64,000 bases of DNA from Shimia thalassica (GCF_001458215.1 NZ_CYTW01000001.1:868001-932000); one strand, 5' to 3'; shown: positions 42,756-52,588, counted from the stretch's first letter. A program made the numbers and translations. Notes: generated by a model not told the origin, from the sequence alone.

Positions 42756-44123
42756 ATGAAATATCAAACGCAAAGAATTGCCCTCGTCTATTTTGCCGTG
42801 GCGATGGGCCTGTTCGTGGTGCAGGTTCTGGGCGGCCTTCTGGCTGGCTGGATCTATGTGGCACCAAACACGCTTTCCGAGGTGCTGCCGTTCAACATCG
42901 TGCGTATGCTGCATACCAATTCGCTTATTGTGTGGCTGATCACCGGCTTCTTCGGTGCCGCCTATTTCCTGATACCGGAAGAGGCGGAACGCGAAATCCA
43001 CAGCGAAAAACTGGCCTATATCCAGCTGGCGATCCTTGTGATCGGCACATTGGGTGTGGTCGTGACCTATACCTTCAACCTGTTCGAGGGGAACTGGCTT
43101 CTGGGCAAAGAAGGCCGCGAGTTCATCGAACAGCCCAAATGGGTCAAGGCGGGGATCGTCGTCGCGGCGCTGATCTTTCTTTACAACGTGTCGATGACGG
43201 TTCTGAAGGGCCGGAAAACCGCAATCACAAATATCCTTCTTCTGGGGCTTTGGGGATTGGCGCTTCTATTCCTGTTCAGCTTTTACAATCCCGACAACCT
43301 GTCGCTCGACAAACAGTACTGGTGGTACATCGTCCACCTGTGGGTTGAGGGTGTTTGGGAGCTGATCATGGCGTCCATTCTGGCCTATCTGATGCTGAAA
43401 CTGACGGGTGTGGACCGTGAAGTGGTCGAAAAGTGGCTCTATGTCATTGTCGCGGCTGCGTTGTTCTCGGGTATCCTTGGCACCGGCCACCACTATTACT
43501 GGATCGGGACCCCGGGATACTGGCAGTGGATCGGGTCGATCTTCTCGGCGCTCGAGGTTGTTCCGTTCTTTGCCATGATGGCTTTTGCCTTCGTCATGGT
43601 CTGGAAGGGGCGCCGCGACCATCCCAACAAAGCCGCTCTTTTGTGGTCGCTCGGCTGTGCGACGCTGGCGTTCTTTGGCGCAGGTGTCTGGGGCTTTCTG
43701 CATACGCTACACGGGGTGAACTACTATACTCACGGAACGCAGATCACGGCGGCCCACGGACATCTCGCCTTCTTCGGGGCCTATGTTTCCTTGAACCTCG
43801 CGATCTTCAGCTACGCCATGCCGATCCTGCGCGGGCGCGATCCCTATAACCAGGTGCTGAACATGGCGTCGTTCTGGATGATGTCGGGCGGTATGGTCTT
43901 CATGACCTTCGTGCTGACGTTTGCGGGGACCATCCAGACACATCTGCAACGTGTTCTGGGCGATTACTTCATGGACGTGCAGGACCAGCTGGCGATCTTC
44001 TATTGGATGCGCTTCGGGTCCGGCGCGGTGTTTGTGATCGGGGCAATCTTGTTTGTCTATGCCATGTGGGTGCCGCGCAAAGAGGTGATTGACACCGGCG
44101 CTGCCCAAAGCCCTGCGGAGTGA
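42756..44123 (+). CDS. norB: Nitric oxide reductase catalytic subunit NorB
   Basis: The 455-residue membrane enzyme has about 12 helices and the heme and non-heme iron histidine motifs of cNOR (NIVRMLHTNSLIVWLITGFF; TGHHYYWIGTPGYW; AAHGHLAFFGAYVSLNLA). It reduces two NO to N2O. It has no quinol-oxidising N-terminal extension, so it is the cytochrome c-dependent form, matching NorC. The gene lies 12 nt after norC. Confidence 0.97.
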   Translation: MKYQTQRIALVYFAVAMGLFVVQVLGGLLAGWIYVAPNTLSEVLPFNIVRMLHTNSLIVWLITGFFGAAYFLIPEEAEREIHSEKLAYIQLAILVIGTLGVVVTYTFNLFEGNWLLGKEGREFIEQPKWVKAGIVVAALIFLYNVSMTVLKGRKTAITNILLLGLWGLALLFLFSFYNPDNLSLDKQYWWYIVHLWVEGVWELIMASILAYLMLKLTGVDREVVEKWLYVIVAAALFSGILGTGHHYYWIGTPGYWQWIGSIFSALEVVPFFAMMAFAFVMVWKGRRDHPNKAALLWSLGCATLAFFGAGVWGFLHTLHGVNYYTHGTQITAAHGHLAFFGAYVSLNLAIFSYAMPILRGRDPYNQVLNMASFWMMSGGMVFMTFVLTFAGTIQTHLQRVLGDYFMDVQDQLAIFYWMRFGSGAVFVIGAILFVYAMWVPRKEVIDTGAAQSPAE

Positions 44124-44950
44124 TGGATATGGATGGATCAATTCCGCCGAAGACTGAAAAAGGGACGGGGGCGGCTGACGCCCCCTTCTACCTCGCTCAA
44201 AGTGATGAGCGCGAGGTGTTCAGGGCCGCCGCAGACAACAACCTACCGATTCTTCTCAAAGGTCCAACCGGATGCGGCAAAACCCGCTTTGTGGCGCATA
44301 TGGCCGCGCAGTTGGAGCGCCCTTTATACACGGTTGCCTGTCACGATGATCTGGCGGCGTCCGACCTGATCGGGCGCTACCTTTTAAAAGGGGGAGAAAC
44401 CATCTGGGTGGATGGGCCGCTGACTCGCGCAGTGCGCGAAGGCGCGATCTGCTATCTGGATGAGGTGGTCGAGGCCCGCAAGGATGTAACCGTTGTGTTG
44501 CACCCGCTGACCGACGACCGGCGTATTCTGCCCATTGATCGCACCGGCGAAGAGCTCGAGGCGGCACCGGGCTTCATGCTCGTGGCGTCCTATAATCCTG
44601 GCTATCAGAGCATTCTGAAAACTTTGAAACCGTCAACGCGGCAACGTTTCATTTCGGTGGAATTCGATTTTCCCGCACCTGACGTCGAAATTCGGGTGGT
44701 CGCCGCAGAAAGTGGTTTGCCGATCGACCGCGTGAAGCCGCTGGTGCGTCTGGCCGGAAAGCTGCGCGATCTCAAAGGGCAGGATCTGGAAGAGGGCGTG
44801 TCGACACGGCTGGTGGTTTATGCGGCGACCCTGATTGCCCAAGGCATGAACGTAGATCGCGCCATTCGCGCCGCAATGATCGAACCACTGACCGATGACG
44901 AAGACATCAAACGGGGCTTGCTTGATTTGGTCGCAGCGGTCTTTGGATAG
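44123..44950 (+). CDS. norQ: NorQ, MoxR-type AAA+ ATPase for NO reductase assembly
   Basis: The 275-residue protein has Walker A LKGPTGCGKTRF (46-54) and the MoxR-like ICYLDEVVEARKDV Walker B, followed by VASYNPGYQS. NorQ works with NorD to insert the non-heme iron in NorB. The ATG at 44123 overlaps the norB stop (TGATG); an in-frame GTG one codon earlier is an alternative start. Confidence 0.95.
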   Translation: MDMDGSIPPKTEKGTGAADAPFYLAQSDEREVFRAAADNNLPILLKGPTGCGKTRFVAHMAAQLERPLYTVACHDDLAASDLIGRYLLKGGETIWVDGPLTRAVREGAICYLDEVVEARKDVTVVLHPLTDDRRILPIDRTGEELEAAPGFMLVASYNPGYQSILKTLKPSTRQRFISVEFDFPAPDVEIRVVAAESGLPIDRVKPLVRLAGKLRDLKGQDLEEGVSTRLVVYAATLIAQGMNVDRAIRAAMIEPLTDDEDIKRGLLDLVAAVFG

Positions 44951-44958
44951 AGGCGGAT

Positions 44959-46893
44959 ATGGTCAAAATCGACTTTGAACCTTGGGAGCCCGAAGAAACC
45001 GTCGGAAAGATATGGCACAGTTTTGCCAGCCGTCTTGATGCGCCAGAAGTACATGACGGTGCGGCTGTTGCCCTGTCAGAGGTCGCGGGCCGGTTGGCGG
45101 TGCTGTTTCGTGGTTTGGGGGGGAACCCAAGTGTCGAGCTTCGGCCGGTCGCAGACGAGGTTTCGCACCACCGGCTAAGCTGGCGTCGCAGATTGGGGAC
45201 CGAGGTTGAATTGGTTCCCTGCGCCAGCTTTGATGGGGAAGTGCTGCGCTTGCCTGCCCGCCTTGCGGTGTTGCCGACGCGCGAAGCGAACGCCGCGTTG
45301 TATGTCTGGCTGGCAGCGGTTTCGGCCCACACGCAATCGGCTGTTGATGACGCCGATCCGCTGGTGTCGGACCTGCGCAGGCTTTGGTGCGTGCGCCGTA
45401 TGGTCGAGGCCACGTTAAAAAATGCGCCGGGCATGCGGGATCTTTATGCCGCCTTGTGCGAGGGTATCTTGCATTATCGCGCCCAAACAGAGGCAGCAGG
45501 GATCGAAGGGCAAGTCGAGGCGCTGGTGCGTCATCTCTTGGGGCGCTCGTTGCCCGCCCATGCCAGCACACTGTGGCAGGCCCTTGAAACCGGCGATTTC
45601 GAAGGGTTGGTTGCTCCAAAGAATTACCGTCCGTTTCGGCCGGTTCCCGTGTGGCCGGATGTTCGCGCTGTGCGTTTTTCACAGCCTCATGAAGTCGAAC
45701 ACCCCGAGGTCGAAGGCGTGGCCGAAGACCCCACTGAAGAGAAAACTCGCCGCGCCACGCGGCGCAAGTCGGATCAGGCAGAGCGCAGTGACAGCTTCAT
45801 CCTGCACAAGTTCGAAGCCATTCTGAGTTGGGCTGAATTCCTGAACCTGAACCGTCGTGTAGATGACGATGATCCTGACAATGCCAAAAAGGCCGTTGAT
45901 GATCAGGACGAGATCGGTCTGGGGCAAATCTCGAAAGCTCCGCCGACAAAACTTAAGCTGCATCTTGATCTGGCCCCTGAAGATGTTGATCGCGAACGGC
46001 TTTCGGGACGGGTTCTCTATCCGGAATGGGATGTGCGCAGCGGTCAATATCTGCCTGATCATTGTTGTGTTTTGACCAGCACTGTTGTCCCCACTAAAGA
46101 CCAATCCCTGTTCACGCATGATGCGGCCGCGGCCAGACGCATTCGCACCGTGAAACGTCAGTTCGAGGCGCTGCGTCCGGGGCGGGTGACCACGCGGGGG
46201 CATCTGGACGGCGATCTTCTGGACATGGATGCTGCCGTTCGGGCGCAGGTGGATCACCATGCAAAGGGCGACGGCAGCGACCGCATATGGCTTCAATCCC
46301 GCCCCGAGGCGCGCGACCTTGCAGTGTCGATCTTGTTGGACGTGAGCCGGTCAACCGAAAGCTCGGTGTCGGGGCGCGCGGTCATCGATATCGAACGCGA
46401 GGCCCTGGATGCTTTGGCGTGGGGGTTACAGGCATGCGGCGATGATTTTGCGATACACGCGTTTTCATCGTTAAAGCGTGATCGGGTCTACATCCAGAAA
46501 TGCAAAGGTTTTGACGAGCCGATGGGGGCGCTTGTTGAGCAACGCATCGCCAGTCTGTCGCCCGGTTTTTATACCCGTTTGGGGGCGGCCATACGCCATA
46601 TGTCGGCAGACCTGTCCGCACAACGCCAAAAGCGCAGGCTTTTGTTGGTGATCACGGATGGCAAGCCCAATGATCTTGATCATTATGAAGGGCGGCACGG
46701 GATAGAAGACACGCATATGGCAGTACGCGAAGCCCGCCGCGCAGGCCACACGGTGTATGGTGTGACGGTTGACCGAACGGGCAAAAGATGGTTCGCGCGG
46801 ATGTTCGGCCAAGGCAAATTTACGGTTGTGCCCGAGCCGGACAGATTGATCTTTGCGCTACCGCAAATCTATAAACAGCTGGTCGCGGGATAA
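44959..46893 (+). CDS. norD: NorD, VWA-domain protein for NO reductase assembly
   Basis: The 644-residue protein has a variable N-terminal part and a C-terminal von Willebrand A domain. Its MIDAS motif is DVSRSTESS at about residue 461, followed by FAIHAFSS and LLLVITDGKPND. NorD pairs with NorQ to activate NorB. It is the last gene of norCBQD; there is no norE here. It converges with the Crp/Fnr gene. Confidence 0.93.
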   Translation: MVKIDFEPWEPEETVGKIWHSFASRLDAPEVHDGAAVALSEVAGRLAVLFRGLGGNPSVELRPVADEVSHHRLSWRRRLGTEVELVPCASFDGEVLRLPARLAVLPTREANAALYVWLAAVSAHTQSAVDDADPLVSDLRRLWCVRRMVEATLKNAPGMRDLYAALCEGILHYRAQTEAAGIEGQVEALVRHLLGRSLPAHASTLWQALETGDFEGLVAPKNYRPFRPVPVWPDVRAVRFSQPHEVEHPEVEGVAEDPTEEKTRRATRRKSDQAERSDSFILHKFEAILSWAEFLNLNRRVDDDDPDNAKKAVDDQDEIGLGQISKAPPTKLKLHLDLAPEDVDRERLSGRVLYPEWDVRSGQYLPDHCCVLTSTVVPTKDQSLFTHDAAAARRIRTVKRQFEALRPGRVTTRGHLDGDLLDMDAAVRAQVDHHAKGDGSDRIWLQSRPEARDLAVSILLDVSRSTESSVSGRAVIDIEREALDALAWGLQACGDDFAIHAFSSLKRDRVYIQKCKGFDEPMGALVEQRIASLSPGFYTRLGAAIRHMSADLSAQRQKRRLLLVITDGKPNDLDHYEGRHGIEDTHMAVREARRAGHTVYGVTVDRTGKRWFARMFGQGKFTVVPEPDRLIFALPQIYKQLVAG

Positions 46894-46953
46894 CTGTACC
46901 CGCACGCATTTGGGGCCGTCAGGGATATCAAAAAGGCCGTATCGCACCTTTGA

Positions 46954-47637
46954 TCACTCGGCGTTGTCAACAAAGGTTTGAAGCACGCCGATGTCTTCGA
47001 TCAAGGCGTGGTTCTTTTCGATTTTTACGCCAAACTGTTTCAGGCGCATAAAGGCGCGCGAAAGGCTTTCCGGTTTCATACCAAGCTTTCCAGCAATCAG
47101 CACCTTGTCATAAGGCAAGGTCACCATACAGCTTCCCTCTCTGCAATCACTCAGATCCAGCAAAAACTCAGCGACCCGTTGACCACCGGTTTGTGCCTTG
47201 AGTTGTTCCAGCTGGGCAACCAGCGAATGCAGGTGCGTAAAGGTTGACGACAACACGGACAATGCCACTTCGGTGTCGTGACGGATCAGATCAATCAGAA
47301 CCGATGTGGGGATATGCATGACATGGCACCGCGTCGCGGCCATTCCGGACACCGGATACGGCAGGTTCTTGAGCGCGACCGCCTCGCCAAAGCTTTCGCC
47401 TTTGGTAAAGATGCTGACAACGGCCTCGGTGCCGTTTGGCGTGACACGATACAGTTTGACCCATCCGTCGATCACGACGTGGATCACGTTTGCCACTTCT
47501 TCCTGAATGAACAACGTCTCTCCGCGTTCATGTTGTTTCCAGATGGCTTTGGACAACACGGCGTCAACGTGTTGCGCTGGCAAGGACTTTATCAAAAGCG
47601 AATTGCGCGCAATCGCCTTTTGCATTTGATGCGGCAT
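46954..47637 (-). CDS. Crp/Fnr-family regulator lacking the Fe-S cysteine cluster (DNR/NNR-like)
   Basis: The 227-residue product has a cyclic-nucleotide-binding-like beta-roll (GETLFIQEEVANVIHVVIDG, GESFGEAVALKN) and a C-terminal HTH (IAGKLGMKPESLSRAFMRLK). The N-terminal Cys cluster of Fnr is absent, as in NO-sensing NNR/DNR regulators. It sits next to the nor operon and is the likely binder of the boxes at 32740, 42140 and 42213. The start could lie 5 codons further upstream; neither ATG has a strong Shine-Dalgarno. Confidence 0.85.
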   Translation of the reverse strand: MPHQMQKAIARNSLLIKSLPAQHVDAVLSKAIWKQHERGETLFIQEEVANVIHVVIDGWVKLYRVTPNGTEAVVSIFTKGESFGEAVALKNLPYPVSGMAATRCHVMHIPTSVLIDLIRHDTEVALSVLSSTFTHLHSLVAQLEQLKAQTGGQRVAEFLLDLSDCREGSCMVTLPYDKVLIAGKLGMKPESLSRAFMRLKQFGVKIEKNHALIEDIGVLQTFVDNAE

Positions 47638-47930
47638 GGGGGCGCCTTTCATGTCGTGGTCTGCGTTTGACGCAAGCCACATGTGTAAAGCCTAGGCGCG
47701 CCTCGCACAAGAACCACTCCGGCTGTACCGAAATCCAAAGAGGGCAGCGGGGCGGGCGTGACGGCGAGGGGCAGCGGAAAATGATGCAGGAAAGGGCAGA
47801 AGCGGTTTTCGGGGGGCAACTGCGCTCTGCTTTCTGGTGTGACGCTTGAAGACAATTTGAAATCGGGTACGTTTTGAACACCTGCGGCACACTGGGCTGT
47901 TCGCGCGATCTCAATACAACAGGTTCAATC

Positions 47931-49313
47931 ATGCCAAAATACAGAACTCTTCTTGGCGGCGAGATGCATGACTTTGGAACGCTGGCCCGCCTTATGGCGG
48001 CGGCCACGCCACCCCGATCTGGTGATAGCCTTGCAGGACTGGCCGCCCGAACCGAGGTTGAACGCGTTGCCGCCCAGATGGTTCTGGCCGATCTGCCCTT
48101 GCGCGTGTTTTGCCGAGAGGCGCTTGTCCCCTACGAGACTGACGAGGTGACCCGCCTGATTATCGATACCCATGATGCGGATGCCTTTGGCGTTGTGGCC
48201 CATATGACGGTTGGACAATTTCGTGACTGGTTGCTGTCCGAGGCCGCGACGGGCGCCGTTCTGGCGCGGCTTGCCCCCGGTTTGACACCTGAAATGGTCG
48301 CAGCGGTGTCCAAGTTGATGCGCAATCGGGATTTGATTGCAGTTGCGCGAAAGATCACCGTCAAAACGGCGTTCCGGACAACCTTAGGGCTGCCGGGGCG
48401 GATCGGATCACGGTTGCAACCCAACCACCCGACGGATGATCTGGCAGGTATTGCGGTCTCGACACTGGATGGGCTTGTGTTTGGGGTGGGGGATGCGGTG
48501 CTGGGCGTGAATCCGGCGACCGACAATATTCCAACGGCGATGGCAATTCTCGACATGTTGGAGGACCTGAGGTGCCGCCATGCCATCCCCACACAAACCT
48601 GTGTGCTAACCCACATCACAAACTCGATCCAGATGATCGAACGTGGCGCGCCGGTTGATCTTGTGTTCCAGTCGGTCGCAGGAACGGAGGCAGCGAACAA
48701 GGGATTTGGTGTTGATATGTCCTTGTTGCACGAAGCCCATGATGCGGCGCGGTCGCTGGATCGGGGCACTGTGGGCCAGAACGTCATGTACCTTGAAACC
48801 GGGCAGGGGGCGGCGTTGTCGGCAGATGCGCACCACGGCGTCGATCAACAAACCCTCGAGGCACGTGCCTATGCGGTTGCGCGGGCGGTTGAGCCGCTGA
48901 TCGTGAATACCGTGGTCGGGTTTATCGGCCCAGAATACCTGTTTGACGGTAAGGAAATTATTCGCGCCGGTCTGGAAGACCATTTTTGCGGCAAGATGCT
49001 TGGCCTGCCGATGGGGGTGGATGTTTGCTATACCAACCACGCCGAGGCTGATCAGAATGATATGGATGTGCTGATGACCCTTTTGGCATCGGCAGGGGTG
49101 CACTTCCTGATCGCCGTACCGGGGGCGGATGACATCATGTTGAATTACCAAAGCCTGTCTTATCACGACATTGCCTATCTTCGAAACGCGCTGGGCTTTC
49201 GTGCGGCACCAGAATTCGAAGCCTGGCTTGAGGAAATGGGGTTTGTGGATACGGCGGGGGCGTTGCTGCCTGATGCCGCGCCGTCACGCCGATTGCTGGA
49301 GATGGCGCAATGA
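47931..49313 (+). CDS. eutB: Ethanolamine ammonia-lyase large subunit EutB
   Basis: The 460-residue protein matches EutB over its length: SKLMRNRDLIAVARKI, GSRLQPNHPTDDLAGI, FQSVAGTEAANKGFGVDMSL, YLETGQGAALSADAHHG and GVDVCYTNHAEADQ. With EutC it converts ethanolamine to acetaldehyde and ammonia using adenosylcobalamin. The start at 47931 was chosen because the family begins at MPKYRTLL; an upstream in-frame start at 47874 adds 19 non-conserved residues. The following gene overlaps by ATGA. Confidence 0.95.
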   Translation: MPKYRTLLGGEMHDFGTLARLMAAATPPRSGDSLAGLAARTEVERVAAQMVLADLPLRVFCREALVPYETDEVTRLIIDTHDADAFGVVAHMTVGQFRDWLLSEAATGAVLARLAPGLTPEMVAAVSKLMRNRDLIAVARKITVKTAFRTTLGLPGRIGSRLQPNHPTDDLAGIAVSTLDGLVFGVGDAVLGVNPATDNIPTAMAILDMLEDLRCRHAIPTQTCVLTHITNSIQMIERGAPVDLVFQSVAGTEAANKGFGVDMSLLHEAHDAARSLDRGTVGQNVMYLETGQGAALSADAHHGVDQQTLEARAYAVARAVEPLIVNTVVGFIGPEYLFDGKEIIRAGLEDHFCGKMLGLPMGVDVCYTNHAEADQNDMDVLMTLLASAGVHFLIAVPGADDIMLNYQSLSYHDIAYLRNALGFRAAPEFEAWLEEMGFVDTAGALLPDAAPSRRLLEMAQ

Positions 49314-50068
49314 GCACACCCACCAAGGACCCTTGGGCGCGGGTGCGCGCCGCCACACCGGCACGTGTTGGTCTCGGCCGCAGTGGGACAGCCCTGCCCA
49401 CCAAACACAGTCTTGAATTCCAGTATGCCCACGCAAGGGCCCGTGATGCGGTGCACAGGCAAGTTGATCTGGCATGTCTTGAGGACGATCTGGCCCCTCT
49501 TGAGGTAGTGCGGGTCAATAGCGCCGCTGCGGACCGCGCAACCTATCTCAGGCGGCCGGATCTTGGGCGCCGTCTGGAGGAGGGAAGCAGGCTTAGCCCC
49601 GAAATCAGCACCGCGCCGGATATCGTCTTTGTCATTGCCGACGGCCTGTCTGCGGATGCCGTGCAAACCCATGCTGCGGCAGTGACGCGCGCTGCAATGG
49701 AGGCTTTGCCAGAGTTCACCATTGCGCCGGTATTTCTGGCGTCGCAGGCGCGGGTGGCAATCGGGGACGAAATTGGCGCGATGCTGGGCGCGCGTCTTGT
49801 CATCCTGCTGGTGGGTGAACGGCCCGGCCTGACCGTTGCGGACAGTTTGGGGGCCTATCTCACCTACCGTCCCGAAGTGGGACGCAGAGACAGCGAACGC
49901 AATTGCATTTCAAACATTCACGGTCAGGGTGGGTTGGACTATGCCACGGCGGCGCGAAAAATCGCGTGGTTGACGCGCGAGGCCCTGCGCATCGGTGTGA
50001 CTGGCACGGCATTGAAAGAAGATGCCGAGGTCTTGGGCGACACCACGGTGGATATATTGCCCGACTAA
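49310..50068 (+). CDS. eutC: Ethanolamine ammonia-lyase small subunit EutC
   Basis: The 252-residue protein matches EutC: ARVGLGRSGTALPTKHSLEF, DIVFVIADGLSADAVQTHA, VAIGDEIGAMLGARLVILLV, GERPGLTVADSLGAYLTY and CISNIHGQGGLDYATAA. It forms the alpha/beta complex with EutB that binds B12. The ATG overlaps the eutB stop (ATGA). No eutA reactivase or microcompartment shell gene is in the window. The gene converges with tdm. Confidence 0.95.
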   Translation: MSTPTKDPWARVRAATPARVGLGRSGTALPTKHSLEFQYAHARARDAVHRQVDLACLEDDLAPLEVVRVNSAAADRATYLRRPDLGRRLEEGSRLSPEISTAPDIVFVIADGLSADAVQTHAAAVTRAAMEALPEFTIAPVFLASQARVAIGDEIGAMLGARLVILLVGERPGLTVADSLGAYLTYRPEVGRRDSERNCISNIHGQGGLDYATAARKIAWLTREALRIGVTGTALKEDAEVLGDTTVDILPD

Positions 50069-50146
50069 CGGGTCGTCATCGACCTGTTCTGCAAGGTAGG
50101 TTTCCAGCGATGGGTACATCGCCAGAAATGTCTGTATGATCCGGTG

Positions 50147-52519
50147 TTACGACCTTGGGCGTTCTTTTTTCGGATCGTAATGTGGAAACGCCGCAACCCG
50201 CGCCGCAAGGCGTTTGATATGGCCGTCCAGCCGTCCCACCTCGACCTCTGTTCCCTCTGCTGCGTGGGCCACATCAAGGCGCGCCAAAGCAATCCATTGC
50301 CCTGTACGAGGCGAGCGCATTGCTGAACAGACTTCGCCGATTTGGGCGCGGCCGATGCGGACACAGTCGCCGTGGGCGATCGGGTCCTGCCCATCGACCT
50401 CAAGCCCGACGAATTTGCGGGCGGGGGTTTCTTTGCGCCGGATCAGTGCGTCGCGGCCAACAAAATCGGCGGTTTTTGATTTCAAGGGCACGGTAAACCC
50501 GACGCCGGCCTCGAAAGGATCGGTCTGGTCGCTAAAGTCGTAGCCTGCAAAAACCAAGCCCGCTTCGATACGCACAAGATCCAGTCCGGCAAGCCCCATC
50601 GGTTTGATGCCAAGGGGCAGGCCCGCCTCCCAGATGGCTTTGAAAATGGCATCGCCGTCTTTGGGGTGGCAGAACACTTCATAGCCCAATTCGCCCGTGT
50701 AACCGGTACGGGAAATCACCACGGGGATGCCTTCGGCACCGCCAAGTCGGGCAGGCGTGAACCGGAACCACCCCATTTCCTGAAGGTCGGTTTGGTGTGG
50801 TGGTGTCCAGAAGATCGACGTGATCAGTTCGCGCGATTTGGGTCCTTGAACGGCAAGGTTGTGCATTTGGTCTGTGGAGGCGCGGATCATCACGCTCAGC
50901 CCCAGACGGGCCGCTTCTTCCCGCATCCAGACGCCGCCTTCATCAGAGCCGCCAATCCAGCGGAAATTCTGTTCTCCCAAACGGAACAAGGTGCCGTCGT
51001 CGATCATACCGCCATGCGGATAACACATCGCGGAATAGACGACCTGTCCGATGCCCAGTTTTTCGACGTTGCGTGTCAGAACCCAGTTCATCAATGCTTC
51101 GGCGTCGGTGCCGGTGATCTCGAATTTGCGCAAGGCCGACAGGTCCACGGCGACCACGCCTTCGCGACAGGCCCAGTAGCTTTCAACCGCGTCTGTTTGA
51201 GGAAAACTGTTTGGAAGCCAGAACCCGTTATATTCGACGAAATCCTGTGTCATCTCGGCAAAGTTTGCTTGAAAGGCGCTTTCTCGCGTCATGATCGGGT
51301 CCTCGTCGGTGGTAGAGCGCCAGGCGACAGCGCGGGAAAAAGATTGGTTGGCATCATAGGTGCGCACGTGAATATCGCTGAGGTGCCATCCATTGGCCGC
51401 CGACGTATCGTCGGGGCAGGCAGACGAGACACAGATCAAATCCGTCAGGGCCCGCAGCAGGACATAATCACCGGGGCGTGACCACGGTTCGTCGGCATAC
51501 AGCACGCCGTGCTCATCAATGCCCGTGTTGAAAAAGAAATTTGCCGCCATCCATCCCGGACGCCCGGCAATTCCAAAATCCTTGAGCGCGGCGTTGAAAT
51601 TGTCGGAACAGTTGACGTGTCCGGGATACCCGATGTCGTCATAGTATTTTGCGTTACAGGCCATTGCGAACGTGTCATGGCGCCCGCAAGTGTCCTGAAC
51701 GACCTCGATCAAGGGGGTCAGATCCCGATCATAGTATTTCCCGTGCAATCCCGGCATCGGGTAGGCGTGTCCAAGCGTCGTGCGCGTTGTTGTGACGTCC
51801 AGCGGGTGAAAAATCCCGCGGTCGACTTTTCGCGCATCAAAACACTGAAAATCGGTGCATTGGCGTCCGTCCACATCCATGATCTGGATATAGTCCCCTT
51901 TGCGAACGGTATACGCTTTGGCGGTTGCCGAGGCGACACGCAGGTCTTGCACCGGATCCGCCAGAGGGTCGGGCAGGGCAAAGCTGCCGACCGCGCGCGG
52001 TGTGGCACGGGTGATGGTCACCGAAAGGGGCGTCGCGGTGTCTTGGCGCGTGTAGTCCATTTTGGCCGCGGGGGCGGTGATCAAAAGCCATCCGTCGTCC
52101 TCGGCATTGAACGTGCCGGTGTCGCCAGCAGGGCTTGATGCCGAGAAAAGGCCGATTGCGGGCGCATTCGTAAGGTCGATGCCCCGTTTTTCGAGGCCGG
52201 ACCGCAACCGCGAGATGCCCGAGCTGTCGTCCGTCATCACGGCACGCAGCCCCTCACCGGATGTATCCGCCCGAATATCTAAGAGGGCACTGTCGACCGT
52301 GCCGTTCGATCTGGCGGCCAGAATTTCGCAATACTGGCCGCCTTCGGTATTTGTAATCGTGATCCTGTCACCGGTTTTGATTTCCAACAAAGACGCGCCA
52401 CCGCCTGCAACCGTGTACCGCTCTTCATTTGATGCCAGTCGATAGGCTGCTGCCCGCCTTGCGACCGACCCTTTCGGAGGACCGGGACGGGTGAGGTGCC
52501 CGTAGGGATCAAGGATCAT
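50147..52519 (-). CDS. tdm: Trimethylamine N-oxide demethylase Tdm
   Basis: The 790-residue protein fuses an N-terminal DUF1989 zinc-binding part (about 1-380; MDVDGRQCTDFQCFD, QDTCGRHDTFAMAC and GHVNCSDNF with Cys221, Cys278 and Cys304 as candidate ligands) to a C-terminal GcvT-like folate-binding part (about 420-790; VVAVDLSALRKFEITG, GYTGELGYEVFCH). Tdm splits TMAO into dimethylamine and formaldehyde, and the GcvT part channels the formaldehyde to tetrahydrofolate. It is cytoplasmic. It follows tmm on the same strand; a terminator-like hairpin lies between them, so its level may be set separately. Confidence 0.93.
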   Translation of the reverse strand: MILDPYGHLTRPGPPKGSVARRAAAYRLASNEERYTVAGGGASLLEIKTGDRITITNTEGGQYCEILAARSNGTVDSALLDIRADTSGEGLRAVMTDDSSGISRLRSGLEKRGIDLTNAPAIGLFSASSPAGDTGTFNAEDDGWLLITAPAAKMDYTRQDTATPLSVTITRATPRAVGSFALPDPLADPVQDLRVASATAKAYTVRKGDYIQIMDVDGRQCTDFQCFDARKVDRGIFHPLDVTTTRTTLGHAYPMPGLHGKYYDRDLTPLIEVVQDTCGRHDTFAMACNAKYYDDIGYPGHVNCSDNFNAALKDFGIAGRPGWMAANFFFNTGIDEHGVLYADEPWSRPGDYVLLRALTDLICVSSACPDDTSAANGWHLSDIHVRTYDANQSFSRAVAWRSTTDEDPIMTRESAFQANFAEMTQDFVEYNGFWLPNSFPQTDAVESYWACREGVVAVDLSALRKFEITGTDAEALMNWVLTRNVEKLGIGQVVYSAMCYPHGGMIDDGTLFRLGEQNFRWIGGSDEGGVWMREEAARLGLSVMIRASTDQMHNLAVQGPKSRELITSIFWTPPHQTDLQEMGWFRFTPARLGGAEGIPVVISRTGYTGELGYEVFCHPKDGDAIFKAIWEAGLPLGIKPMGLAGLDLVRIEAGLVFAGYDFSDQTDPFEAGVGFTVPLKSKTADFVGRDALIRRKETPARKFVGLEVDGQDPIAHGDCVRIGRAQIGEVCSAMRSPRTGQWIALARLDVAHAAEGTEVEVGRLDGHIKRLAARVAAFPHYDPKKERPRS

Positions 52520-52540
52520 GTGCGCGTTCCTTTACGTTGG

Positions 52541-52573
52541 AAAAAAGCACCCGAGAGCACGCTGGCTCTCGGG
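52541..52573 (-). terminator. Terminator-like hairpin between tmm and tdm (possible attenuator)
   Basis: Read on the minus strand, CCCGAGAGC pairs with GCTCTCGGG (52565-52573 with 52550-52558) over 9 bp, followed after TGC by a run of six T (52541-52546). It lies after the tmm stop and 22 nt before the tdm start. It would limit read-through from tmm into tdm. Confidence 0.65.
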
Positions 52574-52588
52574 GCGGGGGAGTGGGGA

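Noticed and set aside
47663-47676. Possible Crp/Fnr box upstream of the Crp/Fnr regulator (GTGGC-TTGC-GTCAA, minus strand)
   Set aside because: Only one half matches well; the left half has two mismatches and would overlap the start region.
47653-47930. Possible cobalamin riboswitch upstream of eutB
   Set aside because: I looked for the conserved B12 box and the multi-helix core and did not see them; only G-rich stretches without clear pairing.
49910-50119. Minus-strand frame opposite the 3' end of eutC with a gene-like start
   Set aside because: After about 20 codons it reads through the antisense of eutC, has no Shine-Dalgarno, and no family match was seen.
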